Assembly (NCBI RefSeq): GCF_900631955.1
Contig: NZ_UZWD01000038.1
Location: 124,001-188,000, forward strand
Source of the DNA: Devosia equisanguinis
GTDB taxonomy: Bacteria > Pseudomonadota > Alphaproteobacteria > Rhizobiales > Devosiaceae
Direction: 5' to 3'
Length of the DNA: 64,000 bases
Part shown: piece after piece, positions 8,200 through 15,359 of the stretch
Numbering within the stretch: the stretch's first letter is position 1
Layout: every line of letters starts with the position of its first letter
Notes under the pieces: generated by a model
Seen by the model: only the letters and a program-made list of their open reading frames with translations
The model's database searches: none
Told to the model about the DNA's origin: nothing
Translations under genes and position numbers: made by a program

Positions 8200-9297
8200 T
8201 TAGCGGGTCAGGCTGGTGCGCCAGATGTCCTGCCAATCCTGGCGGGCGTCGATATCGGAAACCGCTGACCCGGTGTCCCAAACCATCAACTGATCCATGA
8301 CCGCGGCCACGCCTGAGGCTTCGTCCGCTGGTAGGCCAATACGCGGATCGGACGGAACCTTGCCGTCGACGCGTTGCGGGGCGATACCCTCTTCCGTGAG
8401 CAGGTAATGGATAAAAAGCTTTGCTGTGTTCGGCGACGGCGTCTCGCTGGCGATGACGCCCAGGCCGGGATAGAGCCAGCCGGAAAAGGGCTGCATGTCG
8501 TTGCAGATAGCGAGCTTGAAACCCTTGCTTTCATTGTCACGGAATTTCGCCGTCGATAGCATGCCGAAGAATGGTTCGGCCTGGCCGGGGGCGCCGATCG
8601 CCTCGGCAACGACGCTGCTGTCACCCACGAGCGGACTATTGCTGGCAAAGGCCTTTACCCAGGCTTCGGTCGCGGTGCCTTCGACACCCTCGAACGCCTT
8701 GCCGTAATGGGCCTCATAGGCGGCGGCCATAGCACCGTCATGATGGTCGGCCAGCTGGTTGAACCAATCGGCATAAGCAGGCTTGTCGAGCGGATCCATG
8801 ACGGTGACCCGGCGCGACCAGTCGGCGTCGGTCAGCTGCCAGATATTGGTGATCGGGCAGCTCTCATAGGCCTCGCTGTTATAGGCCCAGACATGAGGAT
8901 CGTTGACCACCACGAGCGGATTGCGCGCAGATTCGGGCAGATGCGGCGCGATATCTTCGGGCGCCCAGCTTTCCACCAGGCCCTGCCCGATGAGATCGGC
9001 AATGATCACCGAGGCATCCGACGCCAGCGACACCGAACCGGTGACGTTGCCGGACTGGTGTTCGCGGATAAGCAGGTCGATCTGGCCGGATTCATTGACC
9101 TTCTTGCCTGTGACCTCCAGGCCGTATTTGGCACTGAATGCTTCGGCCGTTTCCACGATCTTGCCGGTGACGGCATAGACAGTGGTCGGCGGTTCGCCCT
9201 TGGCGGCGGCGATCAGGTCATCGAGTTCGCTGGCCTGAGCGGCAAGCGAGAGCATGGAGACCGTCAGCGCCAGTCCGAATGCGGATAGTCTAGTCAT
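8200..9297 (-). CDS. ABC transporter periplasmic substrate-binding protein, copy C
   Basis: A 365-residue paralogue of copies A and B. The ATG at 9297 has GGGAGGGAATTC in front, and residues 1-21 form a signal peptide (LAAQA/SEL). Shared landmarks are TGKIVE, CPITNIWQLT, a DPLDKP.Y.DWFNQL stretch, the TAKLFIHYLLTEEGIAPQ block and the C-terminal RQDWQDIW motif. It lies 35 bp after the ATPase gene and is thus the nearest binding partner of this importer. The family is FbpA/AfuA/PhnS-like; members bind ferric ions, phosphonates or sugar phosphates. A phosphorylated organic ligand is my inference from the phosphatase genes under the same operator. Confidence 0.88.
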   Translation of the reverse strand: MTRLSAFGLALTVSMLSLAAQASELDDLIAAAKGEPPTTVYAVTGKIVETAEAFSAKYGLEVTGKKVNESGQIDLLIREHQSGNVTGSVSLASDASVIIADLIGQGLVESWAPEDIAPHLPESARNPLVVVNDPHVWAYNSEAYESCPITNIWQLTDADWSRRVTVMDPLDKPAYADWFNQLADHHDGAMAAAYEAHYGKAFEGVEGTATEAWVKAFASNSPLVGDSSVVAEAIGAPGQAEPFFGMLSTAKFRDNESKGFKLAICNDMQPFSGWLYPGLGVIASETPSPNTAKLFIHYLLTEEGIAPQRVDGKVPSDPRIGLPADEASGVAAVMDQLMVWDTGSAVSDIDARQDWQDIWRTSLTR

Positions 9298-9332
9298 GAA
9301 TTCCCTCCCGGAATTGAAATCTTGCTGTGTGG

Positions 9333-10481
9333 TCAGGCGCCTTTGACGGCCGCCACGCCGCTGGCCGCGCGTTGCAGCGCGGCGTCGGCTTCTTCGAGCC
9401 GATTGCGGGCCTTGTCGAAGACATGCAGCGCTGTGGGCCGAGCATGCAGCCAGACAGTCTCGCCGCCCCGTAGCGTCGGTGCTTCGGTCGTCGTTGCGAA
9501 AACTATGCGCCCATCGACCTTGAGCTCGATGATCCAACTGCCACCAGTGGGCAGGATGCCGCCGATTTCAGCGCGATGACGGAAGCTGCCCGAGGGCACC
9601 GCTGCCTCGCTGGTGGTGAAGGACAGTGCTTCGGGGCGGATGCCAACAGAGCCGACTTCGCCACGCGTGCCCAGCCGCGGACGCAGCCATTCATTGACCG
9701 CGAGATCGAGCGCATGACCGGCACCGATCTCAAGAATATTGATCGGTGGGCTGCCAACGAATTCGGCGACAAAACGGTTGGCCGGACGATCATAGATGTC
9801 GTTGGGGGTGCCAAGTTGCTGCAGCGTCCCCTCATTCATGACCGCAATCGACGTCGCCAGGGTCATGGCTTCCCACTGATCGTGGGTGACGAAAACGATG
9901 GTGGTGCGGAATTCGGCGTGGATACGCTTGAGTTCGGCACGCATCTCGAGACGCAGCCGCGCATCGAGATTGGAGAGTGGCTCGTCGAGCAGCAGGACGC
10001 CGGGATTGACGGCCAGCATGCGGGCCAGGGCAACACGCTGCTGCTGTCCGCCGGACAGCTGGGACGGATAGCGGGTGCGGTATTTTTCGATGTCGAGCGC
10101 CTTCATGACCTTGGTCACGCGCTCTTCCCGCTCGGCCTTGGGCACCTTGCGCAAACGCAGTCCGAAATCGGTATTGCGTTCGATGGTGAGGTGGGGCCAA
10201 AGCGCATAGGACTGGAACACCAATCCCATGCCGCGCTTTTCCGGCCCGATGAACTGGGCCCGCGCGGGACTGTCCACCACCTTGTCGCCAACGACGATTT
10301 CCCCGTCACTGAGATTTTCGAGACCGGCAATCATGCGAAGCGTGGTGGTCTTGCCGCAACCCGACGGGCCGAGCAGGCACATGAACTCGCCATTGCCGAT
10401 ATGAAGGTCCAGATCGCTCACCGCCTTTGGGGAATTGGCGCTGTAGGATTTTTGCACGTTGCGCAGGATGATATCGGGCAT
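9333..10481 (-). CDS. ABC transporter ATP-binding protein (FbpC/PotA type)
   Basis: The 382-residue ATPase has Walker A GPSGCGKTT at 38-46, signature LSGGQQQR, Walker B LLLDEPLSNLD and the H-loop FVTHD, followed by a C-terminal TOBE-like regulatory domain of about 130 residues. It would power import by the fused permease encoded immediately upstream: the permease TGA and this ATG share one base (TGATG at 10481-10483), indicating coupled translation. Length and domain layout match the polyamine/iron/phosphonate ATPase class. Confidence 0.92.
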   Translation of the reverse strand: MPDIILRNVQKSYSANSPKAVSDLDLHIGNGEFMCLLGPSGCGKTTTLRMIAGLENLSDGEIVVGDKVVDSPARAQFIGPEKRGMGLVFQSYALWPHLTIERNTDFGLRLRKVPKAEREERVTKVMKALDIEKYRTRYPSQLSGGQQQRVALARMLAVNPGVLLLDEPLSNLDARLRLEMRAELKRIHAEFRTTIVFVTHDQWEAMTLATSIAVMNEGTLQQLGTPNDIYDRPANRFVAEFVGSPPINILEIGAGHALDLAVNEWLRPRLGTRGEVGSVGIRPEALSFTTSEAAVPSGSFRHRAEIGGILPTGGSWIIELKVDGRIVFATTTEAPTLRGGETVWLHARPTALHVFDKARNRLEEADAALQRAASGVAAVKGA

Positions 10482-12304
10482 CAGTTGCCTAGTCCTTCGG
10501 CCAGGTTGGTACGGGTCAGCTTCTGGGCCAGCACGGTGCCGCCATAAGCCAAGCCGGCGATGATGAGGACAACCGCATTGGCGGCCTGGGTATAGTTGTA
10601 GTCGACGAGGCGCAGGGAGAAGGTGGTCAGCACATCGGTGGCGGGCACGGCCAGAACCACGAAAAGTGACAGTCCTTTGATGCCGGAGATGAACGGCAAC
10701 AGGATACCGGTGACCAGCGAACCCTTCTGGATCGGAATGACCACCGAGATCATGCGGCGGAACCAGCCGGCACCAACGATCTGCGCCGCCTCTTCAGGAT
10801 CCTTGCCCAGTTGCATCATGGCCGAAATACCGGCGCGGGAAGCATAGGGCATCTGGTCGGCCATTAGCGCCAGGATCAGGATCAATGACGTGCCATAGAG
10901 CGCGGGAATGGGACCACGCGGCACGGCGAAGAGCGAGAGATAGGCGGCGGCGAAAGCAATGCCGGGCACGAGGTACGGCATGAAGGTGACTTGCCGCATG
11001 AAGAAGGAGAGCGGCCGGACATTGGAACGCACCACCACATAGCCGGTGAGGATGCCCAAAATACCCGAGCAGACCGATGCGGTGCCGACGATGGTTATGG
11101 TGTTCATAGCGGCCTGCCAGAGATCGGGGCTGAGCAGGATTCCGGTGCGCATGGCGACGGTCGGCAGGTCCTGACCGATCCAGTAGTCGAGCGTGAAATT
11201 GGACCAGTCGAAATTGCCTGGACGACGCATGATGGTGGACAGCGCCAGGGTGAGGAGCGGCAGGCCAACAGAGATCATGAACATCACCGCGGCAAAGCCG
11301 GACGCGGGAAGGCGCCACTTCTTCAACTGCGAGGTGCGGTTCATCGAGCCCTTGGAACCGACGGTAACGAAGCGACGGGCTTCGCGTGCCAGATAGCCAT
11401 CCACCAGGATCGCCAGGATACCGATGAGCATGATGGCGCCGGCCAGCACACCGGCAACGCCGGTCTGACGCGAACTGATCGAGCGATAGAGCGAGGTTGC
11501 GAGCACGTCGAACTTCACCGGCAGGCCCAGCACATAGGGCACGCCGAATTCGCCCAGGCATTTTGCAAAGATCAGCACCACGGCCGACATCAGCGCCGGA
11601 CGCATCAGCGGCATGATCACCTGCCAGGCCACCGTACGACCGGATGCCCCAAGGATGCGCGCAGAGTCCTCGAGCTGGCTATCGAAGCGGCGCAGGGCCG
11701 AGCCGAACAACAGGATGACGAAGGGTGTGTAGTGCAGCGCCAGGATGATGGTGATCGGCACCTGCCCATAGGCGAGCCAATCCGGCGGCGTCAGGCCGAC
11801 AGCTTCGAGCCAGCCCGGCTGGCCACCGACGGTGCGGTTCTTGAAAAGGGTAGTCCAGGCAAGGGCGAAGGTCCAGGCTGGCAGCATATAGGGCACGATC
11901 AGCGCCGTGGCGAACCAGCGGCGGCCGAACATATCGGTGCGCGCGATCAGCCAGGCCAGGACTCCGCCGACGGTCACCGAGAGGATGATGGCGCCAAAGC
12001 CCACTTTGAGAGTGTTGAGCAGCGGCGTCCAGAACAGATCATGCGCCACCGGGGAGGTGAAGGCGCGCTGCAGATAGTAGAGCGTGTGGGTGCCGACGGG
12101 CGACTGACTGCGCCGTTCGTCGCCAAACTGGACCGTCACCGCGTCCGAGAGGATCGAGATGATCGGCACGGCAATGAGATAGAGAAACAGTGCGGCCATC
12201 ACCAGGCCGATCAGCGTCGCGGGCTCGCGCATCGCCAGTTTGAGCCGGTAGCGCCAACGACTTCCCGGTGCAGCCGGGGCCGCGGCCACGTCAATTTGCG
12301 TCAT
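10481..12304 (-). CDS. ABC transporter permease with two fused MetI-type domains
   Basis: The 607-residue inner-membrane protein contains two repeats of about six helices, each with an EAA loop: EDSARILGASG around the first half and EEAAQIVGAG in the second. Such fused permeases (FbpB/AfuB-like) serve single-complex importers. I start it at ATG 12304, which has GGGGGAG 3 nt upstream; the open frame extends to 12484, but that 60-residue stretch overlaps the predicted promoter and has no membrane character. It leads the operon permease-ATPase-binding protein C-binding protein B. A sigma70-like promoter at 12456-12484 and an operator at 12492-12507 lie upstream, and a second operator lies inside the leader. 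Confidence 0.9.
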   Translation of the reverse strand: MTQIDVAAAPAAPGSRWRYRLKLAMREPATLIGLVMAALFLYLIAVPIISILSDAVTVQFGDERRSQSPVGTHTLYYLQRAFTSPVAHDLFWTPLLNTLKVGFGAIILSVTVGGVLAWLIARTDMFGRRWFATALIVPYMLPAWTFALAWTTLFKNRTVGGQPGWLEAVGLTPPDWLAYGQVPITIILALHYTPFVILLFGSALRRFDSQLEDSARILGASGRTVAWQVIMPLMRPALMSAVVLIFAKCLGEFGVPYVLGLPVKFDVLATSLYRSISSRQTGVAGVLAGAIMLIGILAILVDGYLAREARRFVTVGSKGSMNRTSQLKKWRLPASGFAAVMFMISVGLPLLTLALSTIMRRPGNFDWSNFTLDYWIGQDLPTVAMRTGILLSPDLWQAAMNTITIVGTASVCSGILGILTGYVVVRSNVRPLSFFMRQVTFMPYLVPGIAFAAAYLSLFAVPRGPIPALYGTSLILILALMADQMPYASRAGISAMMQLGKDPEEAAQIVGAGWFRRMISVVIPIQKGSLVTGILLPFISGIKGLSLFVVLAVPATDVLTTFSLRLVDYNYTQAANAVVLIIAGLAYGGTVLAQKLTRTNLAEGLGN

Positions 12305-12346
12305 GAACTCCCCCAAAACGGCGCAATGGAGCGGCGGGCAACCGCA

Positions 12347-12362
12347 ACGCAAAGCCGTGCAA
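12347..12362. promoter_or_regulatory. Weaker operator copy in the transporter leader
   Basis: On the minus strand this reads TTGCACGGCTTTGCGT, 13 of 16 matches to the site at 12492-12507. It lies 42 bp upstream of the permease ATG and about 100 bp downstream of the predicted transcription start. The centre-to-centre distance to the main site is 145 bp, compatible with repression by looping. Confidence 0.45.
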
Positions 12363-12455
12363 TGGTTATCTCCTCCCGAGCGCCAGCATGGCACTGCGGA
12401 AAATCGTGGCGCGTCTTGCAGTTTCTGCTTGTTCGTACGCCACTCTTCGATACCG

Positions 12456-12484
12456 ATCATTCCGCAGCCTTGCCGGACTGTCAA
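12456..12484 (-). promoter_or_regulatory. Sigma70-like promoter of the ABC transporter operon
   Basis: On the minus strand TTGACA (12484-12479) is separated by exactly 17 bp from AATGAT (12461-12456): a perfect -35 and a 4-of-6 -10. Transcription would start near 12449, giving a leader of about 145 nt before the permease ATG at 12304. This lies in the 374-bp gap 12305-12678, shared with the divergent mazG. Confidence 0.6.
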
Positions 12485-12491
12485 TACACAA

Positions 12492-12507
12492 TTGCACAGC
12501 TTTGCAA
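12492..12507. promoter_or_regulatory. Operator upstream of the ABC transporter operon
   Basis: TTGCACAGCTTTGCAA is identical to the copy at 2554-2569. It sits just upstream of the -35 hexamer, centred near position -50 relative to the predicted start, rather than inside the promoter as at the Na/Pi transporter gene. Confidence 0.7.
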
Positions 12508-12603
12508 TGCCGTCTCAGCACTGCGAATGAGCCAGGGAAGGACAAGGAAAATGCGCTGAACAGAGCCGCTCGCAGGCTGAAGGCATTGCTGCGTGAATAG
12601 GGA

Positions 12604-12633
12604 TTGGGCATCAAGGATCGGTTTGACTATAGC
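12604..12633 (+). promoter_or_regulatory. Possible mazG promoter
   Basis: TTGGGC (12604-12609), an 18-bp spacer and TATAGC (12628-12633) resemble a sigma70 promoter. The predicted start near 12640 is about 40 nt upstream of the mazG ATG at 12679. Confidence 0.35.
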
Positions 12634-12678
12634 TAAGACAGCATCGTCCGCACGTGATCGATTCCCAGGATTTCTCCC

Positions 12679-13488
12679 ATGCAGCCCTCCCGCGACATCT
12701 CCCGACTCATCGAAATCATGGCGGCGCTGCGAGACCCCCAATCGGGTTGCCCCTGGGATCTTGAGCAAGATTTCCGCAGCATCCGCCACTACACGATCGA
12801 AGAAGCCTATGAGGTCGCCGATGCGATCGAGCGTGAGGACTTTTCTGATCTGCGCGAGGAGCTTGGAGACCTGCTGCTACAACCGATCTATCACGCCCAG
12901 ATGGCGCAAGAAGCTGGCCATTTCGACATCGGTGATGTCGTCTATGCCATCACCGAGAAGCTGATCCGCCGGCACCCACACGTTTTTGGCGACGTGACTG
13001 CCGATGGCGCTACCGATGCGCAGAATCGTTGGGAAGCGATCAAGGCCCGGGAACGTGCGGCCAAGGCGGATCGCCGGGGCGAGACTGAACCATCACTGCT
13101 CGATGATGTTCCGCAGGTGCTGCCGGCGCTGGCCAGAGCCGAAAAACTGACCAAGCGTGCGGCCAAGGTTGGTTTTGACTGGCCCGATTTTACCGCGGTA
13201 AAAGCCAAGGTCGAGGAAGAGCTCCAGGAAGTGGCGGAGGCGCAGGTATCGGGAGACAGCGCCGCGACGCATGAAGAAATCGGCGATCTGCTATTTGCGG
13301 TCGCCAACCTGGCGCGACATGCCGGGGTCGATGCCGAAGCCGCACTGCGCGATGCCAACAGCAAGTTCACGCGTCGCTTCCACTACGTAGAAGCCCGTTG
13401 CCGCGAGGACGGGATTGCGCCGACCGAAGCGGGACTTGAGCGGATGGACGGCTACTGGAACGAGATCCGAAAGGCGGACAAGGCTTAG
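12679..13488 (+). CDS. mazG: Nucleoside triphosphate pyrophosphohydrolase MazG
   Basis: The 269-residue protein matches the tandem-domain MazG (E. coli 263 residues). It starts with the GCPWDLEQ block, continues through the first EExYEVADAIE..EELGDLLLQ metal-binding helix pair, the RHPHVFGD motif, and a second EE..E...EEIGDLLFAVANLARH repeat. It hydrolyses (d)NTPs to NMP and pyrophosphate in the cytoplasm, cleaning the nucleotide pool and moderating the stringent response. It is divergent from the ABC importer and convergent with hflX, marking the border between the accessory cluster and the core genes. Confidence 0.95.
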   Translation: MQPSRDISRLIEIMAALRDPQSGCPWDLEQDFRSIRHYTIEEAYEVADAIEREDFSDLREELGDLLLQPIYHAQMAQEAGHFDIGDVVYAITEKLIRRHPHVFGDVTADGATDAQNRWEAIKARERAAKADRRGETEPSLLDDVPQVLPALARAEKLTKRAAKVGFDWPDFTAVKAKVEEELQEVAEAQVSGDSAATHEEIGDLLFAVANLARHAGVDAEAALRDANSKFTRRFHYVEARCREDGIAPTEAGLERMDGYWNEIRKADKA

Positions 13489-13545
13489 CGCCAGCTGAGA
13501 TCGCTGGGGGGGGGCGAGCTTTGGCGGCCCGCCCACCGGTCTGTC

Positions 13546-14913
13546 CTAGAGATCTGAAATGGCGATGCGGCCGTTGAAGCGCTCAAGGAATGCAGCGCGG
13601 TGCCTTGTGTCCACACGCACCACGTAGTCGGACCCGAGCTCGGTAGGCTCGTTGCGGCCGATGATCTCTGCATGGCTGTGCAGCCAACCAATGTCACTGC
13701 CGGCGCTGTGCGGGACATGAACGTGGTAGGTCCGGCTCTTGTCGCCAAATGCGGACTCGATGGCCAGCTTGAGCGCGTCGAGCCCCTGCCCCGTCTTGGC
13801 CGAAACCGGCACGGTGGCTGCCACCTTGCCGGCTGGCGACACCGATGCGAGCGCAGTTTCGGGATCCGGGAGGCGATCGATTTTGTTCCAGACCTCGATA
13901 ACAGGCGTCGTCTCGGGGTTAACGCCGAGCTCGGCCAGCACAGTCAGAACGTCCTGGGCCTGGGCGGAGTGGTCAGGATTGGCGATGTCACGTGCATGCA
14001 GGATGACGTCGGCATCGACGACCTCCTCCAGCGTGGCCCGAAAGGCAGCGACCAAGTCGTGCGGCAGGTCTGCGACGAAGCCTACCGTATCGCTGAGCAT
14101 GACCTCACGTCCATGCGGCAATTCGAGCTTGCGGATCGTGGTGTCGAGGGTCGCGAACAGCAGGTCCTCGGCAAAGACGCCAGCGCCGGTCAATATATTG
14201 AAAAGGCTGGATTTCCCGGCATTGGTGTAGCCGACCAATGCCACGATCGGATAAGGCGCCTTGTTGCGCTTCTGCCGCTGTTGGGCGCGGGTCTTCTTGA
14301 CCTTTTCCAGGCGGTCTTCAAGCAACACGATGCGCTCGGTGATCTGGCGACGGTCGCTTTCGATCTGGGTTTCGCCCGGACCGCCCATAAAGCCCATGCC
14401 ACCGCTGCCGCGCTGCCGCTCAAGGTGGGTCCAGGAGCGCACGAGCCGGCTCTTTTGATAGTTGAGATGGGCAAGCTCGACCTGCAACACGCCTTCACGG
14501 GTGGCAGCACGCTCGCCGAAAATTTCGAGGATCAGCGCCGTGCGGTCCAACACCTTGGTGCCGGCCTCGCGCTCGAGATTGCGCTGCTGGATGGGCGTCA
14601 GCGCGGCATCGACGAGGAGCAGATCAATCTCGTCCTCTTTGACACGCTTGGCCAAGGATTCCACATTGCCGCCACCGATAAAGGTAGCGGGCCGGATCTC
14701 TCGGACCTTGACGACTTCGGAGAAAACGATGTCGAGCCGAATAGCGCCTGCAAGGCCCTCGAACTCGGCCTTGCGCGCCTCAATGCTATGCAAAGACATA
14801 TGGCCGCGCACGTCGGGGCAAATCAGCCCCGCTCGCGTCGGCTTTTCCTGGCGGTCGATGAACTTTTCGCGCCCACCGCCGGAGCCGCCGTCCTCGTCGT
14901 CAAAGTCGTCCAT
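13546..14913 (-). CDS. hflX: GTPase HflX
   Basis: The 455-residue protein has the HflX N-terminal domain, a coiled segment and then the G domain with GYTNAGKSS (G1), DTVGF (G3) and NKID (G4). The conserved GGxGFMGGPGETQ linker precedes the GTPase. HflX binds the large ribosomal subunit and splits stalled or heat-damaged 70S ribosomes. The first ~25 residues are an acidic, glycine-rich extension. It follows hfq by 8 bp on the same strand, the classic hfq-hflX pair. A run of nine G (13506-13514) lies in its 3' flank toward mazG. Confidence 0.94.
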   Translation of the reverse strand: MDDFDDEDGGSGGGREKFIDRQEKPTRAGLICPDVRGHMSLHSIEARKAEFEGLAGAIRLDIVFSEVVKVREIRPATFIGGGNVESLAKRVKEDEIDLLLVDAALTPIQQRNLEREAGTKVLDRTALILEIFGERAATREGVLQVELAHLNYQKSRLVRSWTHLERQRGSGGMGFMGGPGETQIESDRRQITERIVLLEDRLEKVKKTRAQQRQKRNKAPYPIVALVGYTNAGKSSLFNILTGAGVFAEDLLFATLDTTIRKLELPHGREVMLSDTVGFVADLPHDLVAAFRATLEEVVDADVILHARDIANPDHSAQAQDVLTVLAELGVNPETTPVIEVWNKIDRLPDPETALASVSPAGKVAATVPVSAKTGQGLDALKLAIESAFGDKSRTYHVHVPHSAGSDIGWLHSHAEIIGRNEPTELGSDYVVRVDTRHRAAFLERFNGRIAISDL

Positions 14914-14921
14914 ATGGCCCG

Positions 14922-15173
14922 TCAGTCGCGATCGACGTTCTGCTCAGGATCGAACAGCTGGATCGGCGCGCCCGGCATGATGGTCGAAATAGCATGCTTG
15001 TAGACGAGCTGCGACTGCGCATCGCGGCGCAGCAGCAGACAGAAATTGTCGAACCAAGTGATCACACCCTGCAGCTTGACACCGTTAACGAGGAAAATCG
15101 TCACCGGCACTTTCTGCTTGCGGACGTGATTAAGGAAGGCATCTTGCAGGTTTTGCTGCTTTTCGCTGGGCAT
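14922..15173 (-). CDS. hfq: RNA chaperone Hfq
   Basis: The 83-residue Sm-like protein carries both signature segments: an N-terminal [21 protein letters not shown] stretch (Sm1 start) and [10 protein letters not shown] (Sm2), with the Q-D-F proximal-site residues. It assembles as a hexamer that pairs small RNAs with target messages. The C-terminal tail is short, as in alphaproteobacteria. The 186-bp upstream gap to ntrX would hold its promoter and contains a 7-bp perfect hairpin at 15240-15258 that would fall in its leader. Confidence 0.96.
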   Translation of the reverse strand: MPSEKQQNLQDAFLNHVRKQKVPVTIFLVNGVKLQGVITWFDNFCLLLRRDAQSQLVYKHAISTIMPGAPIQLFDPEQNVDRD

Positions 15174-15239
15174 TCAGGCCTCTTGGTCGCGGCATTTATT
15201 GTCGCTGTTGTCATGGTTAATTCTAGTACCCGGTTATTG

Positions 15240-15258
15240 TTGGCTGCCGCCCAGCCAA
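15240..15258 (-). promoter_or_regulatory. Stem-loop in the probable hfq leader
   Basis: TTGGCTG and CAGCCAA form a perfect 7-bp stem with a 5-nt loop, about 67 nt upstream of the hfq ATG on the transcribed strand, followed by CAATAA. Hfq commonly represses its own message through leader binding, so this could be part of such control. The transcription start was not identified. Confidence 0.3.
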
Positions 15259-15321
15259 AAACTCCGGATTTATCATACAATAAAAAGAGTATGGCACAGT
15301 TCCAAACACCTGCCTACCCGC

Positions 15322-15350
15322 GCGAGGTGCATGGCACCCCGCTATTTTTC
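15322..15350 (+). terminator. Terminator-like hairpin with U-run pointing rightward
   Basis: GCGAGGTGC (15322-15330) pairs with GCACCCCGC (15334-15342) over nine positions including one G-T type pair, with an ATG loop, and is followed on the plus strand by TATTTTT. No plus-strand gene ends here: ntrX (minus) stops at 15360. It may terminate a small RNA or antisense transcript from the hfq side, or act as the ntrX end without a U-run. Confidence 0.4.
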
Positions 15351-15359
15351 TGTTGCCGC

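Noticed and set aside
7028..12304. A specific ferric-iron transporter (FbpABC) assignment
   Set aside because: The family matches, but I see no clear tyrosine iron ligands, and the co-regulated phosphatases point to a phosphorylated organic ligand instead.
12305..12484. 60-residue N-terminal extension of the ABC permease
   Set aside because: It contains no membrane segment, overlaps the -35/-10 promoter and an operator copy, and the internal ATG at 12304 has its own purine-rich ribosome site.
10991..12559. A 522-codon open frame on the plus strand opposite the ABC permease
   Set aside because: It is rich in His, Gln, Arg and Asp with no fold-like pattern, typical of the antisense frame of a GC-rich gene; the permease on the other strand has clear helices and EAA loops.
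13506..13514. Run of nine G between mazG and hflX
   Set aside because: A homopolymer in a short convergent gap; possibly slippage-prone, but it is outside coding sequence and has no associated structure.
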